From NCBI GenBank assembly GCA_018806985.1, contig JADANN010000032.1, positions 1,695,501 through 1,759,500 on the forward strand: a DNA stretch of 64,000 nucleotides, read 5' to 3'. Both the position numbers and the translations under genes were made by a program. The stretch is from Angiostrongylus vasorum (Eukaryota > Nematoda > Chromadorea > Rhabditida > Metastrongylidae). How positions within the stretch are numbered: the first letter of the stretch is position 1; the number at the start of each line of letters is the position of its first letter. Shown here one piece after another: positions 1 through 11,346 of the stretch. The notes beneath the pieces are model-generated. The model was not told where the DNA came from. It did not search any database and worked only from the letters and a program-made list of their open reading frames with translations.

Positions 1-1590
1 TGGTCTGCTTCGAATATGGTGACGTCCGTGAGGTCTAATCCGTAATGTTGAAATCGTCCCCATCTCTGAATGCAGATGTTGGACATTAACCACGAACACG
101 TCCAAGATTGTTTTGGTGGTCTTCTAGGAGGATGGCTGCTTTCCTTTGGAATCCACTCCATTGTTCTTTTTTCTTGCTGTCATCTTTTTCTTCCTATTAC
201 ATGTCCGGTCCATGTTTCGCCGTTGATGTGTATTCTCTTGGATCCCGAACATGGGACATGTATCGAATATATCAGCTGCCAATTTCGACCAGACGTTGTA
301 AATCCCAGTCAAACGTCATAAGACATCATCCAAGTGCTCTGCATGGGGTGCGCAAATTTCTCGACGTGGTTGAAATATCACCTCACGTTTCTGATGCATA
401 ATAGAGCACTAGGAGGACTGTCGAATCGCGGAGCTCTAGGTCCAGTAGTTGGTCGATGGCTTCTTTGAGAGGTGCGAACTCAGTCCATGTGCTCTCCTTC
501 CTCTATCTAATTCCTCCTTCGTGTTTTTTCTTCGTGCTCATCAAAAGTCCAAGGTACACGAACGAAGTGTTCTCTGCAATAAGAGAATCATCCAGCTCGA
601 TATGTTAACCAAGCGCTCTTCATGAACTGAGTCGTCGTCCTATTTATGCGCAGCCCGATCTTTTTTCTCGCTTCGTTGAGTTCACTGAGCATCGTCTCTG
701 CTTCAGTGGTAGTCCTTGAAAAGATGACGATATCATGAGTCAAACGATAATTTGGTGGGCAATTTTTTTCATCGGGACGCATGCTATTCTCGTCCCAGTC
801 GAGTGACTTCATTGTCCATTCCAGTGCCGCACTGAACAGTGGAACTTTGGCGATATTTTTGCCGGAACCCCGTTTTCTACGGGAATAGTAAGCGGTCTAT
901 GAGACAGCTGCATTTTTATGCTACAGTTTCCATAACAGTCAGCTAGAGTTATGTATAGGAACGGCCCACTCATTTTCTGACGAGCGCTGATAAGAGAGCA
1001 GTCGTTTCAACGCTGTCAAACGCTCTATCATAGTCCACAAAATTTAGATAAAAGGCGGATCGTACTCCCGACAGAGTTCTATGACCCGTGATATAGCTCG
1101 GATGTGGGCTCATGCGGCAGAATCCCTGTTGGAATCTTATTTGCCAAATTGATTGTGTGTCATTCAAGGTCTCCGGTATGCGCAAAAGGATAACTCTCGT
1201 AAACAGCTTGCAGAGTGTACTCAACAAACCCATCGACCAATGGTTATGAGGACGTCTTTGGTCACGCTTTTTAGGTGTGATGACCGTTCACGATGTTCTC
1301 CACTGGTCTGGGATTTTCTCTTTCTGAAGGTTAGACGTCATGCTGGTTGGGGGAAGTATATGTAATTCTTGGTCTCCAGGTCTAAGGAAGTCAGCGGTGA
1401 TATATCAGGTCCAGGGGCTGCGCTTCTGTTCATGAACAATCCACAACACAATCAACACACTTCCTGTCGCAACTTGAACTTCAGAAAATGGAATCTCGGG
1501 CGGCTCTTCACCATCGGGGGATTTCGGAGTCCGAGACAGGGGTTGTGGAGCGGAAAAAATTGGTATAGAACTTCTTCATAAAGTTGAAAT
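1..1590 (-). mobile_element. RTE-1 non-LTR retrotransposon, degenerate, copy a
   Basis: The minus strand carries broken pieces of a reverse transcriptase. Positions 970-1233 encode fingers/palm sequence including FVDYDRAFDSVE, which matches RT motif A. Positions 588-812 encode the region around motif C, but the expected F/YADD is replaced by LTHD, so the catalytic aspartates are damaged. Positions 124-312 match the C-terminal region of the better copy at 49,485-52,492. Stops and frame changes separate the pieces, so it is dead. Its 3' tail would lie left of the window. It sits where the next myosin exon would be expected. Confidence 0.85.
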
Positions 1591-1771
1591 ATTTTCTAAA
1601 AAAAAGTGAGGTACTTTTAATATATTTTCGCACTTCCACCCTTTCCTGTTATTTTACTTTTCATGTACTTTTTTATAATTCCGCGTTTTTTCCCAAAAGG
1701 TAGATTATTTTCATTGAAGTACACGGACATAAGTATGGAATCAAAAAGAAAAAAATGCTACCGTACCTTAC

Positions 1772-4700
1772 TGTTGCACCGTTACCAAATGCTTCGATGG
1801 CTGGATTTGCTTGTACGACTTGATTCTCCAGCGAAGCTTCCTAAAACGACAAGAAGATTTGAACTGGAAGAAATATTAGTATGAAATAAGGTACAAAATC
1901 AGGTGGGTGAAACATGAAGGACCCATGCCCTGTTATAGGGTATTGTCAATAAAAGAGTAAAAAATAGTGGAAGCAATAGCAAAACTAGTAACAACGATGG
2001 TAATAACACGTATAGTACAAAAAATGAACAATGATAAGTAATATCAAAAATAGATGTTGTAAAACGTGTAATAATTTTATTACCGATACTATTTGATTAC
2101 GAATTGAAGGCAATGTGAAAGAGGCTATGTCCCTTTCTAACAGTAGGATAATATCCCGTAAAAACTAGCTCACTCTAGAACTTTCTTTTTTTCAACTCAA
2201 TGCTTACTGTTTGCGTAATCCGACGATTTGCCTCACATCAAACTCTAGGAATTGTTGGCGTCTGCGTTTATGTGCTCGCGGACAAAACACGTGCACGGTC
2301 CCCACAGCATGCGGACAGGAGAGTAGCGAGTGCTGAATGTAACAGATGTGGATCGTACTCGGCACATGGTGAGAACTACCATCCGCCTCCGTCTTCGACA
2401 CGTGGGAGCTCCCATCTGTCTCTGTTGTGGACACATGCTTAAGAGCTTCCATCCGTTATCCGTCATCGGCTCGTGATATTTTAACTGTCTCTTTTGCCCT
2501 CGCCCTCCGACGACTTCGTTCAGTGTCGGTCAATTTGTCCTCACTTCTGCCGGAGTGTTGGTAGTGTACTGTGTTTCGCCGATAGCAGTGTTTAATGTGG
2601 CGTGTCCAACGAACAATAAAGGAATGAATAGGCGCGTAGAGCTACTAAGTCACAGTAATAAGTACTTGTACTAACGTACTAAATCTGAATTTAGGAATTA
2701 TACTACTGCAGACAGTTTGGCGTATAGAATGCCAAACTGTCGAAGACAAGATGGAGCGGATACGTAACGCGTATGGACGACAATCAATGGACAAGAGCCG
2801 TAAGTGATTAGATTTCTCGGGATGTCAAGCCTACTGCAGGAAGACCACCGACCCGATAGACAGCGTGCTTTACGTTCTTTACAAAAGCCACAAAAAAAGA
2901 TATGATGCTCGACGAATTCCTACAGAAAGGAGAAACCACTGGGCTACTCTTGCACGCGACAGCGAGAAATGGAAGTTTTAGTGGTGCCTGTTCGAGTCAC
3001 TCGACGATAAACGATGGAGACAGGTTACAGAGGTGATATCACTATAGAGGTCATCTTTCGTTCTATAGCAGCCCATTTATCCAGTTTTTTCATCCATCTC
3101 GTGTTTTCTCGTAGATACTTTCTTTTTCAGGTTTGAGTATTAGAATCGTTTAGTCAGCAAAAACAAACTTTATTTTCTCCCAAAAATTCTAGCGATCAAG
3201 CTTATCATCATCGCTTCTCACCAGTTGAGTAAAGGCGATAACTGCTATAGATCAAATCCATCCTATGGCAGATAAATTGCAGTGCTTTCTCTCGTATTCT
3301 TCTTGGCTTATGTCAAGATTCAAGTGGTTGGTTATAAAACACTAATCAAAACGTTTAGCTTAGCCTACACCAAGATTTTCGAATCGTACTCTTTTCACTC
3401 CGGGCGTTGACGTTGCCTTCGTACGAGCTCCGATTTTCGCAAAGTATGCGATGACTTTCTTCGTGTTCTCTGTTTTACCCGCACCGGATTCGCCAGTGAT
3501 TAACATCGATTGGTTCTCATGATCTTCAATAGAAAACTATTTACAACCAGTATAAAAAGGTGAATTCTAACTGCAAATGGAAAACGGTTCTTTTAAAGTT
3601 TCTCGTCTTTCATTTTTTCTTACTTCCTGAATATCTGTTACTCACTTGATACTTGAACGGCCCGTCCTCACTAGTTGTGCGGGCCCCAGCACAATCACCA
3701 CTCCTCGGAGAGCTGCTGGTTAAGCCATTGTGGTTCCCTGGAATCCTGAGGACAGTCTCGCCAAAGACTGCCGCAGGTCGTCACCACGACAGGCAGTCGC
3801 AGCCTATGTGGATTAGTGGGGAGGTTTGCAGCCACCCGATTTTGATACTAGGACGGTGGTGGACCCTGGTATCGGTTTACCCTTGGCTGGGCTTTTTGAT
3901 GGTAACGCCGGACTTCTTCTCAGCTTGGGACACCCTCCTGTGTGGATGAATCCCACCGCTGTACATCGCAGTCCGACACACAGGAACACCTCCAGCCACG
4001 ATGAGGCCGTAAACCGTTGGGAGGTGAATACTTCTATCTCTGGAAAAAATTCCTTTGGTAATATTCTCTTAATTTGTTAACAATTCTACCACCCAATGAT
4101 CGAAATTCAATGGAAACCACTGGATTTTTTCAATCATTCGCAGCTTTAACATTAATATTAAACATCGATGGGCTGGCCACATAATGGTAAGAATAGACGA
4201 CAGATGGACGAAAAGAACTGTAGAGTGGCCACCATCATAGACGACGATTGCGCGGGGAAAGAAACGAATGGCAATGTGCAGGGTCCGCACAACTCGTGAG
4301 GACGGATCATCCAAGTATCCAAGTAACTAAGTAAGTAAGTAAGTTTAACATTATTGACGCAACAAGTCCCGGTAGTTGAGTCCCAGTAGTCACGCATTAA
4401 ACGCTATTAATAAAATATGTTACATGCTTTTAAAAGCAGAGCTACCTAGTGTTGTATGACCTAAATATCTATCTTTCAACGATGTTGAGGTATGTCAGAA
4501 CGTTCTAGAACGAGTAATTGCTGTCCGAGAAATAGCGTACCAATCAATAACACGCATACCGGATATCATGTTCCTGAACGACTCATCGGCGATGGCGAAC
4601 AAGTGCGGTGGCATTTCAGTCCGTCGTTTATTCACGTACATCGCCACCACCGAGTCCGTGTAGATCGGCAGCAGTTTGTACGGATTGATAAAAACGCAAA

Positions 4701-7133
4701 AGACTCCGGAATAGGTCTGAAACATAAACAACTCGTTCTTTGTGTAAAACGCCATGAGAAGTAATATAAAACTTCATTTAATTCACTGCCTGCTAGAATT
4801 CTTTGCGGCAGGGTATTACGTATGACACAAGCACAACGATGCTGAAATATATGCAAAACTCCGGGCCGCATGTGTGCGGTGGTGAGCGAACGCGCTGTTA
4901 CGCTTTCTGGGGGGCTAACGTGTTCACCATCACGCCATGAAGTAATATAACGGTTTTTACGAATGCTAATTGAGGGAAAAGTCTAGAAACGAAGAAGAGA
5001 TTTATTCAACCAGAAAGAAGCAACGAGAACAAATTTCGACATTGTGAAGTCGTTGAGAAAAGTAGAGGACCACGACGACTCCTCAAAAAATGCATGAATC
5101 TTTTCATAAACCTTCTTTCATTCGTTTAGATTTTTTAGAAGCAGTTTTAAAATCGTCGCTAACAAACAGCTAACAAACGACATCCAGTGATCAAGACGAA
5201 AATCAAAAAAGTCCGTTAACTGCCAAAGACACCTGACACAGTTGACACTTGAACGGCCCGTCCTCACTGGTTGTGCGGGCCCCAGCATAATCGCAATTTA
5301 TCGGAGATTTGCTGGTTAAGCCATTGTGGTTCCCTGGAATCCCGAGGTCAGCCGGGCGAAAGTCTGCCCCCAGGTCTTCACCACCACGGGCAGTCGCAGC
5401 CCTTGTGGATCAGAGGGAGATTTGCCATCATGCGACTTTGATACCAAGACGGTGGCAGATCTAGGTATTGGTTTACTCTTAGCTAGGCTTCCTGATGAAA
5501 ACGCCGGACTCCTTCTCAGCTTGGGAGACCCTGCTGGTGGGACGAATCCCCTGCTGTACATAGCAGTTCGACACCCAGGAACACCTTCCACCCACGATGA
5601 GGCGGTAAACCGTTGGGAGGCCAAAGACACTATTGATCGTTAAAATCAAGAAATGTTTGAATTCGGTTGAATTCAGAAACTCTTAGAAAGGAAATACAAA
5701 TTGTGGAACGGTGATTTCATGCACAAAAAATTTTACAGTGGAAACACGCAGAACCATAAGCTCTCTAACAGGAGAACACTTTTTGTTTTCGTAAATGCTT
5801 TATTTAAAAAAGTCCAGGCAAAGCGAGAGACATTTTAACAATTACAACCACGACGATGCTGAGATATTCGCAAAACTTGGACCCCACGCCAGATCGAACC
5901 ACGATTTTCCTTTCGGGGACTCACACATTTACACAATGCGCTATGGAGGCCCATGCAGAACGTTTCTTTCAGCTAGTTTTCTACCTAACATTGCCATCAG
6001 CAATTTTGCGATTACCTCAGCATCGTTGTGGTTGTAATTCACATCACACCCTACCGTGAAAAATGTAGTAAGCAGCAAATAAAAAAACAAATGTCGTGAT
6101 TCTAACAAATTTTTATTACGAATATGCGCAGAAATACTACAATAAATATGGTGTAAACTCACGTAAATCATCATTGAGTAGTACCTCTGTCGAAGATTAT
6201 GCAACACCGAAGCCTCATTGAGGAACGTTAGATTCGACATGTCCTCAGTTTTTCGAACTTGGTCGGATTGATCTCTTGACATTCACTTTTGTCCAGTTTC
6301 TTCTTAAAAAAACCATTTCTGCTAGCTTTGATGAAATACTGGGGAAACAAAAAGCACACTTAACAAAATCTAAGAGAAAAAAAGTTTAAAAAAACTCAAT
6401 TGATTGCCACTTGCCAGTTTGCAACTTGTTATCGTCGAATCCGATTTAATATTTCGCAGAGCCCAAATATTGAACAATAAGTTCAAAATATCGATTATTA
6501 CTTCACTTTACAACAGATGACCGCAAAGGCTACTGTATCGCTTACCGTACTCCCATCAGGCATTGCAACGGTGTAGATGTCGCCTTCCTGAACATTGATG
6601 GACGCAATTACGAAACCATCGACAGGGTCGGGAACCCACTTATGGGTTCTGTCGTCGAATCGACGAGCCGCCTGATCCTACAACAGCCTCGGATTCTCTT
6701 TGACTCTTTGAAATTTCTATTTTGAATTTGCCTAAGATTTTTGAAAAAATGACATATACTGGGGCTCTTTTCATCACAAACATGTTCAGACAAGATTCAC
6801 TTGAATCAATCTTTAATCGCTTTAATGGAAATAATACCCTCAAGAACCTCTTGTTTTATGGCCAGAAATCAAATTCCACGTTCAAATTGAATCAAAGTCA
6901 GCTTTTAGCACCAACTGCCTTCAGCTAAAAGGTACTGAGTGTTTCACATTGTTTTCTTCCCTTCCTAATTTATCATTAGTGATCAATACAAAGTACGACC
7001 ACTAAAGATTATTGATTGATACGTAATGATAGAAAATCTCAGAAATGTCGTCAATCTCTACCTGTAACTGCTGGTCTTCTGCTTGTCTTAGATATGGCCA
7101 GCCTGGATCAAGCATGTAGTCGAGCTGCACCAT
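1772..7133 (-). CDS. Myosin heavy chain, N-terminal six exons (muscle-type, partial)
   Basis: Class II myosin heavy chain, the actin-based ATP motor of thick filaments. Six exons fit on the minus strand: 7062-7133, 6546-6677, 6163-6302, 4560-4716, 3390-3523 and 1772-1840. All have GT donors and AG acceptors, and phases agree (0,0,0,1,0). They encode about 235 residues: an N-terminal start with DPGWPYL; an SH3-like region with [36 protein letters not shown]; the P-loop GESGAGKT near residues 178-185 followed by [10 protein letters not shown]; and NPAIEAFGN. The start is ATG at 7133; TAG lies 18 bases upstream in frame. Exon 3 is 140 bases where 141 are needed: NPTKFEK and KTEDMSNL lie in different frames across a run of five A. 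This may be a real frameshift or a homopolymer error. The conserved protein otherwise suggests selection. No exon follows 1772 in the window. Introns hold A, C and RTE repeats. Confidence 0.87.
1841..2690. other. Intronic sequence without recognised feature
   Basis: Part of the large intron between the fifth and sixth myosin exons. It is AT-rich from 1900 to 2170, with a more balanced stretch at 2200-2500 that has short overlapping open frames on both strands but no recognisable domain. I see no gene here. Confidence 0.5.
2705..3045 (+). mobile_element. RTE-2 retrotransposon, 3' terminal fragment
   Basis: This matches, base for base over long stretches, the 3' part of the RTE-2 copy at 18,440-18,760. 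Translated, it gives the typical C-terminal pattern [20 protein letters not shown], then [11 protein letters not shown] and WKFYW. The phrase ‘RWTRAVSDW…GRPPTRW…HWATLARD’ is characteristic of nematode RTE elements. It is a 5'-truncated dead copy inside a myosin intron. Confidence 0.8.
3638..4025 (-). mobile_element. Family A non-autonomous element, copy 1
   Basis: One of about seven copies of a ~400-bp element. The tail (CTTGATACTTGAACGG on the plus strand) lies at the left, and the head, ending in AACCGTTGGGAGG, at the right. It lies in a myosin intron. Open frames of 80-100 codons inside it recur in other copies but are broken differently in each, so I treat them as non-coding. Confidence 0.8.
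4160..4345 (+). mobile_element. RTE-1 3' end fragment, copy b
   Basis: It starts with the GATGGGCTGG block of the RTE-1 C-terminus and jumps by an internal deletion to the terminal segment GGGTCCGCACAACTCGTGAG. It ends in CCAAGTATCCAAGTAA followed by a run of TAAG repeats. That gives the actual 3' terminus of RTE-1: an AAGTA/TAAG tail rather than poly(A). Confidence 0.8.
4790..4970 (-). mobile_element. Family C tRNA-related repeat, copy 1
   Basis: It matches the half of family C that contains GCTGAAATATATGCAAAACTCC and the GGTGAGCGAACGCG segment, corresponding (on the minus strand) to tRNA-like A and B boxes. It lies between myosin exons 3 and 4, adjacent to exon 4. Confidence 0.6.
5239..5622 (-). 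mobile_element. Family A non-autonomous element, copy 2
   Basis: Nearly complete copy with the tail CACTTGAACGGCCCGTCC at the left and the conserved head (CCACCCACGATGAGGCGG, then AACCGTTGGGAGG) at the right. It has the same orientation as copy 1, about 1.6 kb away, in a myosin intron. Overlapping ~105-codon frames on both strands are element-internal. Confidence 0.82.
5828..6060 (-). mobile_element. Family C repeat with long terminal inverted repeats, copy 2
   Basis: Arms at 5840-5877 and 6002-6039 are inverted copies of each other, 38 bases with four mismatches (AATTACAACCAC… / …GTGGTTGTAATT). The interior is family C sequence. It is a fold-back arrangement lying 124 bases from myosin exon 3, on its donor side. 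Confidence 0.65.
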
Positions 7134-7746
7134 GTCGCTCACACGGACCTATCGTCAATAAGCATCGACTCCGTCTCCTCATCTAACAAACCCTCCTCCA
7201 GCCAGCTTTGCTCTCTAGGCGCAGGGAAAAAAACCAGCTCAGATCGGATTCCTGGTTAGCTGATCCATCTCTCATTTCGAAGACCGTCTCTACGCAATTG
7301 GTCGACAAAGTACCCAGAACCACATAGCTGATCTCCTTGCATTTCAAGAAGATGATCTAGTCAAATTGATGAGGAGTTAAAATCATGCCCATTAGGTTCG
7401 ATGCTAGTTTATTCAACAATTTTCCACATGATTGAGCTGAAATGAGGTTAGTATAAAAACTTTTATTCCGCTAACCTTTCAGCGCCTTCGCTTTCTTCGA
7501 GTTGATTCTAGTTGATGTTCCCAAACTGGTCGTCGTGGCGATGTGGGTGCTCGTAGTCAGCCAGTTTGTTTATCATGAGTTTCTTCTAAAAAGTAGAGTT
7601 AACATATTCTTCAGCAGCTTGTAAGATAATGTAAAGTAATGGTTGAAAGCATTATTAAATTTGTGGTGATAGAGTTAGCTGCATCGTCTACATCCAAATA
7701 TTTTTTTACATAAACACTTACTGTTTTTTATCCCCTATTGGGGAAA
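7134..7746. other. Upstream of myosin; no feature recognised
   Basis: AT-rich sequence upstream of the myosin start. I found no convincing trans-splice acceptor: the nearest AG, 15 bases before the ATG, lacks a pyrimidine tract. An upstream first exon or leader remains possible. Confidence 0.4.
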
Positions 7747-8015
7747 CACGTGTGGCGTAATGGTCGGAGGCGCCCTGCGACACATACATGGGATCGACTG
7801 CGCGCCCGTGGCTCACTAAGCGTTCCATACCTCGGAGGGTGAAAAATTGGTACCACTCTTGTCTGGGATGACAGCAGAACTCAGTACATCAGTAGGCCAC
7901 CGCAATTCTTTGTAAGGGCCAAATATGCATTCAATTAACTCCAACGATGCTTAATGAAGTCGGATGCATGGCACATCCCTCAGGGATTGATCAACGCCGA
8001 GAGCTTTATCCTTTT
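7747..8015 (+). mobile_element. Family B tRNA-derived SINE, copy 1
   Basis: The head GTGTGGCGTAATGGTCGGAG resembles a tRNA A box, and GGGATCGACTGC is a decayed B box. The body CTTGTCTGGGATGACAGCAG and the end CTCAGGGATTGATCAACGCC precede a T-rich tail. It is flanked by TATTGGGGAAA (7736-7746) and TATTGGAAAAA (8016-8026), probably a slightly decayed target duplication. Confidence 0.85.
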
Positions 8016-8349
8016 TATTGGAAAAACTAAGTAGCGTTTTTGAGAGCGCGTTTATATGCGCTTTAATACAACATGCCTGGCACTTTGCACAGCTCTCCAA
8101 GCATTATTTGCACAATGATTCTACGCTTTTCGTCATGGCAGGATGTCAGAAAACTGTGCGGTTGTTTGTAGTTTTTTGTCAAGCTAACGCCCTGAAATGA
8201 CATTTATTACAAGAGCATCGGACGAATACGGCGAATATTCAAGGGAATTTTGTTAACGTTCACGAGGACGACACAGAACCCTCTTCGGTGCTAACCGTTC
8301 CAATGATTCTGTATTCTATTCATATGAATCATACACGTTTTGACTAAAC

Positions 8350-8637
8350 AAGGAGCGCGTGTTGCGCAGTGGTCGGAGGCGCCCCGCAACACACACGTGG
8401 GATCAATTCCCGCGCCCGTGGCTCACCAAGCCTTCCACTCCTCCGGGGGTCGGCAAATTGGTACCAGAGTTGTCTGGAGGGATAGCAGCATTGGCTCGAT
8501 ACATCGGTTGGCCACCGCGAGTCATTGTTTAGGCCAGATATGCATTCAAATCACTCTCAAATGATTAATGAAGTCGAATGCATTGCGCATCCCTCAGGGG
8601 ATTGATCAACGCCCAGAGCTTTATCCTTTATCCTTTT
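8350..8637 (+). mobile_element. Family B tRNA-derived SINE, copy 2, with perfect target duplication
   Basis: Full-length SINE (288 bases). A-box-like TTGCGCAGTGGTCGGAGG, B-box-like GGGATCAATTCCC, the conserved body and a TTATCC-T-rich tail. TTTTGACTAAAC (12 bases) flanks it exactly at 8338-8349 and 8638-8649, which fixes both ends and shows insertion by target-primed reverse transcription. Confidence 0.92.
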
Positions 8638-8649
8638 TTTTGACTAAAC

Positions 8650-9679
8650 GTACTAAAGAACGGCCAATAAGCACAACTTGTCTGGAAAATCATGCATAAC
8701 CTGGTTTCGCCAGCATGAATCGGCAGTTCTCTTATGTCGCCTATTTTTCTTTTTCCTCTACCACTATTACTTGGTTTTGAGTACTTGTGTGATCCTTCTA
8801 TGCAAGGAATAGTGCGGGTATTAAATTAACACAGTTTCTTCTCGTTTAGTAAATTGATGACTAGCTCAGCTTCATGAAATTTGCACTAAATCTTTCCCAA
8901 TTAGCCATCACCCAAGCGACTATGTCGTTGGCGAGATGTCAGTGATTCGTGGCTCCAGTTTACTTCTAACTAGACTTCGGGAACGAAATATAGAAGCGCT
9001 TTTCAGCACTGAAGATCTAGCAAGATTAGGTTTTCTTTTTAAGATTTGCGGCACATTGCATTTCGACTCCTAGGAACAGCCACAGCTAAGATTTGTTGTA
9101 CAAACAGGAAATACTTCGTTGTGTTTATCTTAGCACATTGGCAGCGCTCTGTCGACCTAATGGTGGGTTGCTCGTAGTTGTCAGAGTAGCACAAAGTGAT
9201 GTAGTTGTACGTACTCGTCAACGAGGACAGTATGTTCACCTGATAGCTTCAACGAAGAAGGACTGAAACCGTGCAGGAATCTTGAAAATCGGCTATCATT
9301 AGAACACAGCAGGAATAATCCATAGTTTTCTATATGACGCCAGCACAAGGGCGAGCACAGGACTATTCTTCAAATTTCCGTTATCCAAACAATCTTGACT
9401 TCAACTTTTTCCTTAACCTACAGTCTATTACAATTTTTCATGGCTAGGTATTATGTGTGATAAAACCACAGTGATGCTGAGATATTTATATCTATCTTGA
9501 CTTTTCTGTTCGCGCTGGTTTCCATACATGTTGCTTGTAGCAGTTATTGTGACATTGGTCATGGACCGAAAAGACGGGTAACTTCTATCGTACTGCATCT
9601 GTTTTACGTCTCAACAAACTCCAAGGCCTATGTCAACATTGTAGGAATATGCCGTCTACAAAGCTCCAATAAGATGAAG
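8650..9679. other. No gene recognised
   Basis: It holds a minus-strand frame at 9039-9239 preceded by an AG (CTATCAG) that reads through 66 codons with several cysteines; it resembles no family I know and has no clear donor. A small family C fragment lies at 9425-9485. Otherwise nothing. Confidence 0.35.
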
Positions 9680-9950
9680 GATAAATCTCTGGACGTTGAT
9701 CAGTCTCTGAGGGACGCCCCATACATGCGCCTTCATCAAGCACCGTTAGAGATGAATGAAAGCATATCCTGTCTCTACAATTGCTCGCCAAGCTCTACCG
9801 ATGTATCGAGTCAGTGCTGCTATCCTCCCTACTAGTCTGCTACCAATACGCCAACCCCGGAGCGATGGAAGGGTTGATGAGCCTGGGGCGAGGGATCGAT
9901 CCCACGTGTATTGCAGCGCGCCTCCGACTCGGATTTACGTGCCCCTTGAA
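9680..9950 (-). mobile_element. Family B SINE, copy 3
   Basis: Reverse-oriented copy: the terminal block GTTGATCAGTCTCTGAGGG is at the left and the tRNA-like head (GGGATCGATCCCACGTG and GCGCGCCTCCGA) at the right. Moderately diverged. Confidence 0.8.
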
Positions 9951-11346
9951 CCGCCTATAACAATAATGATACAACAATAACGATATACCAATACCGATAG
10001 AATAGAAAAGACAAGGCGGTAACAAGGATGAATAAGTGATTCAGAGCGAGGGGTAAATCCCGAGATAGGAGAGCAGCTCTGCCGCAGATTGGTGGCGTGA
10101 TATGATGTGCGAGTGTGATATAGAATAGAACAGCACAGCATAAGAAGTGGAGACACTACAAGGTTCATGTGAGATAATAACAGCGGTGCCATGAGCTCCA
10201 TTTATGCACAAAAGGGGTAGGTAGTTCCATGGCCACCATGATGTTCTAATGAAAGAGTTGCACTTCATTACATATACCCCTTTAAACAATTCGCTAAGAT
10301 GACTTATCCATATTTCACCAATTTCCCACAAACAGAGTCAAACTCGAGCACAACAAACAGCATTTATCACAACATTTACAAGAACAATATTCACAGATAG
10401 ATGATGATGATAGAAAATAACAACTCCAACATTTGGTTGGCCAGCTGACAAAGAAGAAATACCCATCTCAAGATTTCAGGTATAAAAATATCTATACGTT
10501 GCGCAATAAGAATCTAAATAACAACGAAACAAAATCAAAATAAAATATCATACAGTATAAATATAGAGATCAAAATAAGCACAGATATCGACAGGCAGTA
10601 TTGCAGCAGACGAAGTGAACACAGAAGTGAAAACCACAAGAGAAAATCTCTTATTCACAGATAGATGATGATGATAGGAAATAACAACTACAGAAAAAGA
10701 AAAGAAAGAAAGAAGAAAAGAAAACGACAAAAAGGAACTCCGTTGTGAGTAACTTCTTAGCCTTTTCTCAATTCCTGAACTGATTAACACAGCACCAATT
10801 TTTTCACTCTAAGTTTCCAGGTCGGAGCTTAAGAGGACGAAATCGACGTACATTTAACAACAACAAACACTCTATGTTTTAAACCTCGATTTCTAAACTT
10901 CACCAACGGAATGGAATAAAACAATGGACCATAACGAGGACTATGAAGCTTAAATCTGAGTTAAGGTTATGTTGAATCAAGTAATCTTTTGACCTATATA
11001 ACTCCTCTAAGCCATGAACAAAAGATCATTCGTCATTGGGGCAAACAATTATACGACAACCGCACATCATCATTAGGGAAACATGGATGTGGAATTTTAC
11101 TACGTGAAGGCAATCCTTGGAATGGCTCCAGAGTAGAAATTCTGACTACAAGAATATACGGCATTTACAATACTGTATTTAAAAACCAGTTCAACCATTT
11201 CAAGCTCCAACGACTGATATGTTACTACCACCAATGTTTCATTTCCTCCGCCAAGCTGGAGGAGTGACCTGAACCGAGACATTGTACATAACCTCGTAGA
11301 CTATGTGAAAAACAAGTAACATGTACTGCTAAGTAAGTAAGCTTAC
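9951..11346. other. AT-rich stretch with direct repeats; no gene recognised
   Basis: 10,380-10,740 is strongly A/purine-skewed on the plus strand, with a purine tract near 10,690-10,735. A ~40-base direct repeat beginning TTCACAGATAGATGATGATG occurs at about 10,400 and 10,660. Further exons of the HORMA gene could lie here (its last exon that I can place ends at 11,347 with a good donor), but I cannot identify them. Confidence 0.4.

Noticed and set aside
5316..5643. Overlapping 104- and 105-codon frames on both strands
   Set aside because: They lie inside family A copy 2. The same sequence occurs in six other copies with different frame breaks, so it is not under coding constraint.
8350..8420. 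tRNA genes at SINE heads
   Set aside because: A and B boxes are present but no cloverleaf acceptor stem or anticodon arm can be formed; the heads continue into repeated SINE bodies.
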